Origin: Natronomicrosphaera sp040876735
GTDB lineage: Bacteria; Planctomycetota; Phycisphaerae; Phycisphaerales; Phycisphaeraceae
NCBI GenBank assembly: GCA_040876735.1
Contig: JBBDPC010000126.1
Span: 10,104-74,103, forward strand
Length of the DNA: 64,000 nt
Direction: 5' to 3'
Shown: positions 26,603 through 35,390 of the stretch, piece after piece
How the letters are laid out: every line of letters begins with the position of its first letter
How positions within the stretch are numbered: the stretch's first letter is position 1
Notes under the pieces: generated by a model
The model's database searches: none
The model's input: the letters and a program-made list of their open reading frames with translations, nothing else
What the model was told of the DNA's origin: nothing
Made by a program: the position numbers and the translations under genes

Positions 26603-29600
26603 CTATTCACCATCTTCCCCCACCCGCTCGCTCAACTGCTCGTAGTACGCGTCGATCAGCCGCTGGTACGCCGCCGGTCCACGTTCGCGCATGCCCTGCA
26701 GCATCGGCTGACGCAGCGTCGGCGGCAGGCGGTACATCGCCGGCCCCGTCCCCTCCACGTCCTCCAGCACCGCGCCGTACACGATCCCCCCCGGCTGCTG
26801 CCCCTCGCCGCTGCCCGCCGCCATCGGGTCCGCCGGCCCCATGCCCGAGGCCATCCCTGTCATCCCCGGCGCCCCGGGCATCCCTTCGCCTGCCGCTTCG
26901 CCTCCGGCTTCCCCCGCCGCCGCCTGCTGTTGCTGCATCGCCGCCGCGGCCGCCATCGCCATCGCCTGCTGCATCCCCGGCGACTGCAACTGCGCCTGCA
27001 TCGCCGCCGCGTCCTGCGCCGCCATCGCCTGCTCCAGCGCCGCCCGCATGTCACCCGCCTCGCCCTGCGCGTCCGCCAACTGCTGACCCCGCGCCTGCAA
27101 CGCCGACGCCAGCCGCTGCTGGTGGTCGTCCAGCATCTCGCGCGGCGTCTGCGGCTCCGGCTCGCCGCCCGCCTCGCCTTCCGCCGCCTCCGCCGTCGGC
27201 ACCTCACGCTCGTCGCGATTCTCGTATCGCTCGGCCATCTCCGCCTGCGCGCCCATGTCCGGCGTCTCCACTGGCTCGTCCCACCAATCGGCCGATTCTT
27301 CCTCCCCCGTCTCCCCCGCGTCCGCCAGTTGATCGGCGTCGCCTTCGCCTTCCGCGTCCGTCGCTTCCTCCGGCGTGTCATGCTCCACCGGCGTCTGCTC
27401 GCGCGTCTCGCCCGGCGGCGTCCACGGGGCCGGCGGCAGGGCAATGTCGTCCTCCTCTTCCGCCGCACGCGCCGCCAGCAGTTCGTCCGCACGCTGCATC
27501 GCCGCCAGCGCTTCCGCGTCCACGTCCGCCTGCTGCTCGCTGATGGCGTCCAGTTGCTCGGCCTCCGCCGCGGCCGTCTGCTCGCGCATCGACTCGACTC
27601 GTCCGCGCAACTGTTCCAGGTTCGCCCGCTCCGCCGCCAGGTGCGATTCAAGCTGCGACATCTGCTGCGCCTGGCTGCGCGCGTGCATCTGCGCCATCAG
27701 ATTCTGCATCGACGCCTGCGACTCGGCCGGGTCCGCCGCCAACTGCTGCTGTGCCCCCATGAGCTGGCGCAGCTCCTCTTCCAGCGCCGCCAGCTCGGCC
27801 TGCTCCTCGTCGCTGAGCGCCTCAAGCTCGGCCAACCGTTCGAGCACGTCCGGGTCGACCGTGTCGCCCGCCGCGTCCGCGTCGGCCGGTCCCGCCGCGG
27901 CCGCCATCGCCGCCGCCCGGTCCGCCATCTGCTGCAACGCCTGCTGCTCGCCGGTCATGGCGAAAGGCGACTCGCCCGCCGCCGCCGCCGCCTCGCTCAA
28001 CTGCGCCGCCATGTCGTGCAACTGCTCGCGCTGCTGGGCCAACTGCTCTTCCATCGCCGACCACGCCGCGCGGTCTTCCTCGCTCATCCCTTCCTCGCGC
28101 CACTGCGCCAGCCGCTCGGCCACCTCCTCGTCGCTGAGCACGTTCCCTTCGTCGTCCACCAGCTCAAAGGCACCATCCTCATCGATCCGCGGCTGCAACC
28201 CCTCCGGCAAGCGGGCCAGCATCTCCAGCGCCCCGCCCGCCAGGTCCGCCTGCGCCTCCAGCAGACCGCCGAGGCCGTCCAGCACGCCGTCCAACGGCGT
28301 CCGGCGTTCCGCCTCGGCAAACGCCTCGTCCGATTCCTGCACCATCGCCAACCGGTACGGCTCGCTCACCGCCTCTTGGCCCTTCGTGTCCCGCACCACG
28401 ATCCGGTAATGCACCGCCTGCTCCACCGACAAGCCGTGCGCTTCGGGGTCGAGCGCCCCGGTCACCTGCCGGCTGGTTCGCGGCGCGTCCTCATCAAACG
28501 TCGCCAATGCCTGCGACTCGGCATCGTCAAGCCCCTCGGCCGACGTGCTCACCTGCAACCGCACCTCGGCCACGCCGTAGTCGTCGAACGTGCGGATCGC
28601 CAGCGGCAATGGCTCCGGCTCGGCCAGTGTCAGGTTCCGGCCCGGCCGTTCGACGATCAACCCCGGCGGCTGGTCGCGCGTCGCCATGATCGGCACCGGC
28701 TGCATCGCCGCGCTCGCATGGCCCGCCTCGTTCTTCAGTTCGATGGCGTAACGCACGTCCTCCTCCACCCGCACGTCGCCCATCCACAGGCCCGTCGTTT
28801 CATCCCGCCGCATCGCCACGCTCTGCTGCTTGACGAACGCGCGCTCTTCCACCTCGCGCGTGGTCCGCGACACCGCCCCCGCCCGGTCGAACACGGCCCG
28901 CCCGCCGTCGATGGCGAATTGCAGGCCGCTCAGCTGCGTCGCTTCGTTCGGCGTGTTGCCCAGCAGTTCCTCGGCCGTCACCTCCAGCCGCGCCCATTCG
29001 CCCTCGGCCGGCAGCTCGCGCACCAGTCGCACGCCACCTTCGCCCTCGGCTTCCTCCCGCCGCTCGGCCGTCGTCCAGATGAGCCGGTGCGTCCGGTCGT
29101 CAGGCTGGTGCACGTCCAGCGTCAAGCGCTCCGGCGGCGCGTCCGCGTCCAGCCGCACCCACACGAACAGGTTCTCGTCCGGCTCCAGGGGCAACCGGTT
29201 CAGCGTCGTGCGGAAGCCGTACGGCTCGCGCGACCAGCCGAACGTATGCGCCCGGCTGCCGCTGTGCACTGTTTCGTCCATCCATCGCCACTGCCCGATC
29301 AGTTCCGCGTCCGCGGGCGTGTCATCGTCGAACCAGACGGTCTCGCGCTCGTCGATCCGTTCGTGCGTTTTCGTCACCGTGTCGTACAGGTGAACCTGCC
29401 CCTCGCTCGCGTGGCCGCGCACGGTCGCCGCCAGTCGCACGTGCGAGCCCACCGGCGCGCTGATCTGGTCCGTCGGCTGGCTCACCGCCACCGGCTCGGG
29501 CCGGCGCATGTAGCCGGGCAGGTGCACGTGGGCGTCGATCTGCTCCAGCATCGGCCGGCGAAGCACGCGGATCGTGTGCGGCAGCGTCCACGTCCCCCCG

Positions 29601-30418
29601 CCTGCGATCTGGTACGCATGATCCGCCTCCACCTGCTCGAGCGTGAAGCGGAACCGGCTATCCCCATCCGCCTGCATCGGGTAGCGCACCGCCCGGCCGT
29701 CGTCGCCAACCAGCCGCAGCGTCAGCCGCTCCACGCTGCCGCGCTGCACCACGCCCTGCAACGTCACCGACTCGCCCTGCATCACCTGCACGTCGCCCGG
29801 CTCGGCCGCCAGCCGCACCCACGCCACCGGCGGAATCGCCTTCGTCGGCTGCAGCACCCGCGCCAGCGCGTTCGAGCTGTACTCGTAAAACAACCCCGTC
29901 GCCAACCCCGCCACCACCAGCACCACCGCCGCCGCCACGCCGCACCGCCGCGCAAACGCCGGGCTCGCCACCCGCCGCACGTCATAGTCGCTCAGCCGGT
30001 CGGCGGTCTGCTGCACCAGCCGGTCGATCAACGGCAGCGACGCCGGCTCGACTTCGCGCTTGCCGCTGCGCAGGTCCAGCACCGTCACCAGCCGGTTGTG
30101 CATGTTTCCCAGCACGCGCTCGATCTGGAACGCCACCCGCTCCAGGCTCATCGGCCGAACCGCCGGCCAGAGCACCGCCACCGCCGCCACTGTCAACACC
30201 ACCACCCACAACCCCGCAAACGCCGCCACCCGCAACGCCACCGGCAACGCCACGAGCAAATCCACCGCACTGGCCAATGCCAGCCACGTCACCGCCGCCA
30301 CCACCAGCAGCGCCGCCCCGGCCAGCACCGCGTTCCGCCGCAGATGCTGCCGCGTCACCCGGATCAGCTCCACCAGCTCTTCGCTGCGCTCGTGCGTCTG
30401 TGGATCAATGTCAGTCAT
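26603..30418 (-). CDS. DUF4175-like giant membrane protein, module B
   Basis: This 1271-residue protein is the largest in the window. Membrane helices lie at about 29-60, 65-87 and 160-180. A long extracytoplasmic beta-rich part follows (about 190-640), with Ig-like and cadherin-like strand patterns. The second half is helical and very rich in Ala, Glu, Gln and Met (about 680-1060). It includes a coiled-coil stretch and poly-Ala, poly-Gln and Gly/Met tracts near 1130-1200. The C-terminus ends YQRLIDAYYEQLSERVGEDGE-like, matching the module A tail. AGGTG lies upstream of the ATG at 30418. Function unknown; a mechanical or scaffold role across the envelope is inference. Confidence 0.7.
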   Translation of the reverse strand: MTDIDPQTHERSEELVELIRVTRQHLRRNAVLAGAALLVVAAVTWLALASAVDLLVALPVALRVAAFAGLWVVVLTVAAVAVLWPAVRPMSLERVAFQIERVLGNMHNRLVTVLDLRSGKREVEPASLPLIDRLVQQTADRLSDYDVRRVASPAFARRCGVAAAVVLVVAGLATGLFYEYSSNALARVLQPTKAIPPVAWVRLAAEPGDVQVMQGESVTLQGVVQRGSVERLTLRLVGDDGRAVRYPMQADGDSRFRFTLEQVEADHAYQIAGGGTWTLPHTIRVLRRPMLEQIDAHVHLPGYMRRPEPVAVSQPTDQISAPVGSHVRLAATVRGHASEGQVHLYDTVTKTHERIDERETVWFDDDTPADAELIGQWRWMDETVHSGSRAHTFGWSREPYGFRTTLNRLPLEPDENLFVWVRLDADAPPERLTLDVHQPDDRTHRLIWTTAERREEAEGEGGVRLVRELPAEGEWARLEVTAEELLGNTPNEATQLSGLQFAIDGGRAVFDRAGAVSRTTREVEERAFVKQQSVAMRRDETTGLWMGDVRVEEDVRYAIELKNEAGHASAAMQPVPIMATRDQPPGLIVERPGRNLTLAEPEPLPLAIRTFDDYGVAEVRLQVSTSAEGLDDAESQALATFDEDAPRTSRQVTGALDPEAHGLSVEQAVHYRIVVRDTKGQEAVSEPYRLAMVQESDEAFAEAERRTPLDGVLDGLGGLLEAQADLAGGALEMLARLPEGLQPRIDEDGAFELVDDEGNVLSDEEVAERLAQWREEGMSEEDRAAWSAMEEQLAQQREQLHDMAAQLSEAAAAAGESPFAMTGEQQALQQMADRAAAMAAAAGPADADAAGDTVDPDVLERLAELEALSDEEQAELAALEEELRQLMGAQQQLAADPAESQASMQNLMAQMHARSQAQQMSQLESHLAAERANLEQLRGRVESMREQTAAAEAEQLDAISEQQADVDAEALAAMQRADELLAARAAEEEDDIALPPAPWTPPGETREQTPVEHDTPEEATDAEGEGDADQLADAGETGEEESADWWDEPVETPDMGAQAEMAERYENRDEREVPTAEAAEGEAGGEPEPQTPREMLDDHQQRLASALQARGQQLADAQGEAGDMRAALEQAMAAQDAAAMQAQLQSPGMQQAMAMAAAAAMQQQQAAAGEAGGEAAGEGMPGAPGMTGMASGMGPADPMAAGSGEGQQPGGIVYGAVLEDVEGTGPAMYRLPPTLRQPMLQGMRERGPAAYQRLIDAYYEQLSERVGEDGE

Positions 30419-30484
30419 GGCTCACCACCTGTTTCCCTTCCCGCGTCCTGCCCCCGCCGCTTGCAGCTTAGCGCTCCCCGCATC

Positions 30485-32854
30485 TCACTCCCGCGCACCA
30501 CCCGCCAACGGATTCAACGTCTCCCGGAACCGGTCCGCCATGCCCCGCAGTCCACTGCGCGGCGGCCCCGGCCCGCCGCCGGCGTGATGCAGCCCTGTGC
30601 CGCGCACGCGCTCCGGGCTCGGCCGCAGCGTCGCAATGAGAAACTCGATGCCGATCACCGCGAACACCAGCCAGATCAGCGTCCGCCAGATCTCGCGCCG
30701 ATGCGTGAGTTGTTCGACCAGCAGCGGGTCGTCCGCCGAGCCGCGCAGGTAGGCGATCTCGGCCGGGGCCATCGCCTGCCGCACCGCGTCCTCGTCCGCC
30801 ATGGCGAACGACGCGCCGGCCGTCTCCATGTTCACCGCGAAGCCCAGCTCGATCCGCTCCGCCGCTTCGTCATGCCGGGGCAGCACTTCAAACGTGTAAT
30901 CGCCCGGCCGCTGCGTCGCCAGCAGCGCGCCGACCCGCTGCCGACCGCTGCGATGCAACTCGATCGCATGCCGCCGGCCGTCCGGCCCGATCGCCTGCAC
31001 CTGCGCCCGCGGCCAGCGGTCGGTCATCCGCACCGGCGCCGGCTGGCCGGGGCTCACCGCCGTCGGGGCCGTCACGTCCGGCACGCGTTGCAGGTGCGCC
31101 ACCGAGCGCAGCATCAACGGTACGAACTCGGGCTTCAGCGGCAGGTTCGACCACGCCGGCGTCGCGGGCACGCCCAGCACCAGCATCCGCCCCATGCCCA
31201 GCCGCACCTCCGTCAGCAGCGGCGTCTCGTCCGACAGCCGGATCAGCGTCGCTTCCGCGTCCGCCAGTGGCGGCTCGTCGCCTTCACGGGTGGCCGTCAC
31301 CGTCTGCGGAAACTGCCGATAGACGCGCACGCTCTGAAAGAAGGCGTCTTCCGCGTCCGTTTCGTCCTCGGCCTCGACGGCGAAGGCGGCCAGCACCGGG
31401 TGCGTGCGCCGCAGGTTCGCCACCTGCCGGAACTGCGACTCGTCATCCACGTCGCCCGCCGGGTCAGCGAAGCGCAGCGTCTGCACGGACCCGGCGGCGA
31501 ACAGCCGGTCACTGTACGCTGCCGGGTCCACATTCGGCCCCGGCAGCACCATCAGTCCGCCGCCGTCTTCGACGTACCGCCGCAACAGCTCGCCGCGCGC
31601 TTCATCCAACGGCACGTCCGCCAGCAGCACCACGTCGGCCTGCTCCAGCTTGCCGGCGTCCAGTGTGTCATGCCCCACCGTGTTGATCGCCAGCGCCGAC
31701 GCCAGTTGCCGTTCTTCGTCGCTTTGCAGCGCCGACCGGCTGGCGTGCAGCGGGGCTTCGAGGGCGGTGCGCAGGTAGGTCTCCGCCCGCTCGCTGCGCC
31801 GTGGGTTGTCGGACCCGCCCGGGCCGGTGACGATCAGCACGCGGATGTGCTCCTGCACCGGCAGGGCGAAGCGGTAGACGTTGTCGTCGGCGAAGTCGTC
31901 GCCGGTGATCTCAAACCGGCCGCGCTGGAGGCCCGCCTGCTCGGGCGTGACGTGAAACGTCCGCGTCAGCCGCTGGCCCGGCGGCAGCGTCACCGGCATC
32001 TGGTCCACCCGCTCGTCATCGAGGTAGACCGACAGCACCGTCTCCGCCGGCTCGTCGGCCGAACTGTTGTGCAACGTCGCCCGCAGCACCACCGGCAAGC
32101 CCCGCACCGCCCGCAACGGCTGCGCCCCGGCCTCCGCGCCGGCAAGTTCGCCCGCCACCGACACGTTCGTCACCGCCTCGCTGGGGCCGACGTTCATCAC
32201 CGTCACCCGCGCCTCGGCGTCGATCTCGTTCAGTGCCCCCTGCCCCGCCAAGTCGTCCCAGGTCTGCCGCATCGTGTCCGAGAGCACGTAGACCATCCGC
32301 GCCCCGCGCGGTTGGGCGTCCATCGCTTCGCGCAGTGCGGCCCCCAGGTCAGCCGAGCCGGCTTCCACTTCGATCGTCTCCAGCCGGTCACGCAGGCGGT
32401 TCCCCCGACCGGCGAAGCCCTGGGCGACCAGCGTCGGCTCGCGGCCGGCGGCGATGATGCGCACGTGGTCCTCGCCGCCCAGCCGGTCGACCACCGTGCC
32501 CGCCGCGCCCAGCGCCCGTTGCAGGCTGGTCGTGCCGTCGCTGCGCAGGGCCATGGTGGGGCTGACGTCGACGATCAGCGTCACGTCGCGCCCGCTGCCG
32601 CTGGGATTGAGAAAGCCGAACCCCTGCACCACCGGCCGGGCGAGCAGCATCACGATCAGCGCCACGAACGCGACGCGCAGCGCCATGATGAGCCATTCAA
32701 GAATGCGCAGCCGCCGCCGCTGCTGCACGTAGCTGTCCATGAGGAAGCGGTACGTGCTCAGCTCCACGGTCTTCAGCCGCCGCCGGGTGATCAGATGCAG
32801 GATCACCGGCGCCAGCGCCAGAGGCAGAAACCAGAGCAGCAGGGGGTTGATCAT
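30485..32854 (-). CDS. BatA-type aerotolerance regulator with VWA domain, module B
   Basis: A 789-residue membrane protein. The BatA N-terminal domain is clear: helix 1-22, RRRLKTVELSTYRFL, helix about 53-72. The VWA domain has a variant MIDAS, Asp96-x-Ser98-x-Thr100. A Rossmann/GATase-like domain follows around 320-560 (RVLIVTGPGG, ADVVLLADVPLDEARGELLRRYVE, GGGLMVLPGPN). A late helix (about 723-742) is followed by a cytoplasmic tail. It follows the DUF58 gene by 125 bp, the largest gap in the 17-gene array; that gap is filled by a 29-bp perfect inverted repeat. Confidence 0.8.
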   Translation of the reverse strand: MINPLLLWFLPLALAPVILHLITRRRLKTVELSTYRFLMDSYVQQRRRLRILEWLIMALRVAFVALIVMLLARPVVQGFGFLNPSGSGRDVTLIVDVSPTMALRSDGTTSLQRALGAAGTVVDRLGGEDHVRIIAAGREPTLVAQGFAGRGNRLRDRLETIEVEAGSADLGAALREAMDAQPRGARMVYVLSDTMRQTWDDLAGQGALNEIDAEARVTVMNVGPSEAVTNVSVAGELAGAEAGAQPLRAVRGLPVVLRATLHNSSADEPAETVLSVYLDDERVDQMPVTLPPGQRLTRTFHVTPEQAGLQRGRFEITGDDFADDNVYRFALPVQEHIRVLIVTGPGGSDNPRRSERAETYLRTALEAPLHASRSALQSDEERQLASALAINTVGHDTLDAGKLEQADVVLLADVPLDEARGELLRRYVEDGGGLMVLPGPNVDPAAYSDRLFAAGSVQTLRFADPAGDVDDESQFRQVANLRRTHPVLAAFAVEAEDETDAEDAFFQSVRVYRQFPQTVTATREGDEPPLADAEATLIRLSDETPLLTEVRLGMGRMLVLGVPATPAWSNLPLKPEFVPLMLRSVAHLQRVPDVTAPTAVSPGQPAPVRMTDRWPRAQVQAIGPDGRRHAIELHRSGRQRVGALLATQRPGDYTFEVLPRHDEAAERIELGFAVNMETAGASFAMADEDAVRQAMAPAEIAYLRGSADDPLLVEQLTHRREIWRTLIWLVFAVIGIEFLIATLRPSPERVRGTGLHHAGGGPGPPRSGLRGMADRFRETLNPLAGGARE

Positions 32855-32881
32855 GATCGTTGACCGTCGGTCGCGTTGGCA

Positions 32882-32964
32882 CCCTTAGCCGCGCAGCGCA
32901 GCGGAGCGCGCGCCGCCGATGTGAACCTGCCGGAGCGCGCTCCGCTGCGCTGCGCGGCTAAGGG
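32882..32964. repeat. Perfect 29-bp inverted repeat, family 2, in the DUF58-BatA gap
   Basis: Arms 32882-32910 and 32936-32964 are perfect reverse complements separated by 25 bp. The core CTGCGCGGCTAAGG recurs, complete or diverged, at 42304-42330, 46393-46413 and 51963-51988. It occupies most of the 125-bp spacer. Confidence 0.85.
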
Positions 32965-32979
32965 ATTGTGTTCCATCGT

Positions 32980-33891
32980 TCAATTCGTGATCCGATGCCG
33001 TTTGCCCAGGTACGCGTTCAACATCCGGTCCCACGGCATGTCGGTCGACGCCAGGACGTAGTCGGCGTCGCGCTCGTGGCAGCCGCGCTTGACCTTGTTC
33101 AGGAACGCATCCAGCCGTTCCATGTATTGCTTGCGCACGTTGGCGGGGTTGGCGACCACGGTGCCCTGGCCCTCGATGTCCTTGAACCGCGTCAGGCGGT
33201 CGTAGGGGAAGCTCAGCTCGTCCGGGTCCATGATGTGGAAGACGATCACCTCGTGGCCGCGGTGGCGCAGATGGCCCAGGGCGTGGAGCATCGCGTCGGT
33301 GTCGTCCAGCAGGTCGCTGAGCAGCAGCACCAGGCCGCGGCGCTTCAGTCGGCCGGCGAGTGCGTGCATGACCGGGCCCATGTTGCTCTGTTCGTGCGGC
33401 GGCGTGGTTTCCAGGCGTTCGAGCATGTGCCGGAAGTGCGTAGCGGTGGAGCGCGGCGGCAGGAAGTGGCGAAGCTGGTGGTCGAACATCGCCAGCCCCA
33501 CCGCGTCGTTCTGGCGGAGCATGAGATAGCCCAGCGCGGCGGCGAGGTGGGCGGCGTAGTCGCATTTGCTCAGCCGCTGCGCGTCGCCGGCCGTGCCGCG
33601 GAAACTCATCGACCGCGACGTGTCCAGCAGGATGTTGCAGCGCAGGTTGGTCTGGTCTTCAAACAGCTTGACGTAATGCTTGTCGGTCTTGGCCAGCAGC
33701 TTCCAGTCCAGCGAGCGGATTTCGTCGCCGATGGTGTACGGCCGGTGGTCCGCATACTCCACGCTCGACCCGTGAAACGGCGACGGATGCCGGCCCGCGA
33801 GCACGCCCTCGACGGCCTGGCGCGCGACAAGCTCCATGCGCGACACCGCCATGAGACGTTTGGGCTCGATCTTTCGCAGCGTTTTAGCCAT
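32980..33891 (-). CDS. DUF58 domain protein with VWA-like fold, module B
   Basis: A 303-residue cytoplasmic protein. The DUF58 signature is HRPYTIGDEIRSLDWKLLAK at about residues 49-68, followed by a MIDAS-type DTSRS at Asp90. The C-terminal part ends VLASTDMPWDRMLNAYLGKR. It aligns with the module A copy along its whole length, but the two are clearly diverged. The ATG at 33891 begins MAKTLRKIEPKRLM; the frame extends upstream, but a GC-rich repeated spacer lies there. MoxR precedes it, as expected for the MoxR-DUF58 pair. Confidence 0.85.
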   Translation of the reverse strand: MAKTLRKIEPKRLMAVSRMELVARQAVEGVLAGRHPSPFHGSSVEYADHRPYTIGDEIRSLDWKLLAKTDKHYVKLFEDQTNLRCNILLDTSRSMSFRGTAGDAQRLSKCDYAAHLAAALGYLMLRQNDAVGLAMFDHQLRHFLPPRSTATHFRHMLERLETTPPHEQSNMGPVMHALAGRLKRRGLVLLLSDLLDDTDAMLHALGHLRHRGHEVIVFHIMDPDELSFPYDRLTRFKDIEGQGTVVANPANVRKQYMERLDAFLNKVKRGCHERDADYVLASTDMPWDRMLNAYLGKRHRITN

Positions 33892-33894
33892 GGG

Positions 33895-33990
33895 CAGAGC
33901 GGGGATCGGGGGTCGGGGGTCTGGGATTGGGGTTCGGGTTGAGACGGGTGTCTGGTTCGAAGCCCGATCCCTGATCCCCGCTCCCCAGTC
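33895..33990. repeat. GGGGATC-type low-complexity palindrome between moxR and DUF58 (module B)
   Basis: Runs of GGGGATCGGGGGTCGGGG face CCCGATCCCTGATCCCC about 60 bp away, forming an imperfect inverted repeat. Related tracts occur at 22885-22905, 49420-49470 and 55216-55312. Confidence 0.6.
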
Positions 33991-34000
33991 CCCCTGCATA

Positions 34001-35155
34001 TCACGCCGTCTCGGGCAACTGCTCCAGCAGCTCTTCCACGATGTCATCCGTGCTGACGTTTTCGCTCTCGGCGGTGAAGTTGGGCACGATGCGGTGGCGG
34101 AGGACGGGGCGGGCGACGAAGCGGATGTCCTCGATCGCCACGCTCGGCCGACCGTCGAGCAGGGCCTTGGCCTTGGCGCCGAGCAGCAGGGCCTGGCAGG
34201 CGCGGGGGCCGGCGCCCCAACTGAGGTACTGCTTGATGAAGTCGGGGTTGTCTTCCTCGTTGGGCCGGGTGGCGCGGGCGAGGCGGACGGCATAGCTGGC
34301 GATCGGGCGGGCGACGATCACCTCGCGCACCACCTGCTGCATGCCGATGATCTGCTCGGCCGACAGCACGGGGGCCAGTTCCTCCGGCCTCTTGCTGGTG
34401 GTGTTGAGCGCGATTTCGACTTCTTCGTCGAGGCTGGGGTAGTCCAGGCGGATCTTGAACATGAACCGGTCCAGCGCAGCCTCGGGCAGCGGGTAGGTGC
34501 CTTCGGATTCGATGGGGTTCTGCGTGCCGAGCACGAAGAAGGGCTTTTCCAGGGCGTAGTGCTGGCCGGCGGCGGTGACCTGGTATTCCTGCATGGCCTG
34601 GAGCAGGGCGGCCTGGGTCTTGGGGGGCGTGCGGTTGATTTCGTCGGCGAGGACGACGTTGGCGAACAGCGGCCCCTTGACGAAGCGCATGACCCGCTTG
34701 CCGGTGGCGTGATCCTCTTCGAGGATTTCCGTGCCGGTGATGTCGGAGGGCATCAGGTCGGGGGTGAACTGGATACGGCCGAACTCGAGCCCGAGCAGCT
34801 TGGCGAGGCTGGAAATCATCAGCGTCTTGGCCAGGCCCGGGACGCCTTCGAGCACGCAGTGGCCCTGGCAGAGCAGGCCGAGCATGAGCAGGTCGACGGC
34901 GTCCTTTTGGCCGACGATGACCCGTCCCATCTGCTGGACCATCTGTTCGTGCGCCTCGGTGACCTGCCTGGCCGTCTCCACGACGACTTCGGGCGGGCGG
35001 GAAGGCTGGGGGTGCCCAGCCACGGTGCCGGTGGTTTCAGGCATGCGCTCGATGTCCTGCTCGGGGAAGGCGGGAGGCGCCCCGTCGCCATCGATGCCCG
35101 GGCCGTGCGCCGCCTCCAGCAGCCGCACGTTCGCGAGCCGTAGTGAAGATAGCAT
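34001..35155 (-). CDS. moxR: MoxR family AAA+ ATPase, module B
   Basis: This is the first gene of the seventeen-gene array. With the ATG at 35155 it has 384 residues. Walker A GVPGLAKT is at 104-111, Walker B is LADE followed by INRTPPKTQAALLQAMQ, and the sensor region is GTQNPIESEGTYPLPEAALDRF. A lid domain follows near residue 260. The first 50 residues are poorly ordered and may not all be translated; ATG at 35044 is an alternative start nearer to family length. A TTGACA/TACGGT promoter lies just upstream. It shares the core with the module A copy but differs in the N-terminal extension. Confidence 0.88.
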   Translation of the reverse strand: MLSSLRLANVRLLEAAHGPGIDGDGAPPAFPEQDIERMPETTGTVAGHPQPSRPPEVVVETARQVTEAHEQMVQQMGRVIVGQKDAVDLLMLGLLCQGHCVLEGVPGLAKTLMISSLAKLLGLEFGRIQFTPDLMPSDITGTEILEEDHATGKRVMRFVKGPLFANVVLADEINRTPPKTQAALLQAMQEYQVTAAGQHYALEKPFFVLGTQNPIESEGTYPLPEAALDRFMFKIRLDYPSLDEEVEIALNTTSKRPEELAPVLSAEQIIGMQQVVREVIVARPIASYAVRLARATRPNEEDNPDFIKQYLSWGAGPRACQALLLGAKAKALLDGRPSVAIEDIRFVARPVLRHRIVPNFTAESENVSTDDIVEELLEQLPETA

Positions 35156-35218
35156 TCGCCAACGGTTGTGTCGTCCCAAGGCGTCCGAGTGAGCTATCGC
35201 ATAAGTCAGTTTAGCATC

Positions 35219-35247
35219 ACCGTATTGGTCTCGTGCGGCGGTGTCAA
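35219..35247 (-). promoter_or_regulatory. Candidate sigma-70-like promoter for the module B/A array
   Basis: Read on the minus strand, TTGACA (35247-35242) is followed after 17 bp by TACGGT (35224-35219), about 65 bp before the moxR start. It lies in the 235-bp divergent spacer shared with putA. Confidence 0.45.
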
Positions 35248-35390
35248 TACATCATCTGCAGCCGAATTGCGCCGCCGCCATAAGCCGATGTTCAGCCAGC
35301 GGTTTCACGATCCGAAAACATTTGACCGGCGTATGATGAAAGGGATCGGTAAGCCACAACCGCCATCGCCCCCGCCGGCCGGGCTGTGCC

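Noticed and set aside
26204..32863. A 2219-codon open frame on the plus strand
   Set aside because: It lies antisense to the DUF4175-like, VWA and BatA genes of module B, and its translation is Arg/His/Pro-rich without domains. Long antisense frames are expected in very GC-rich DNA.
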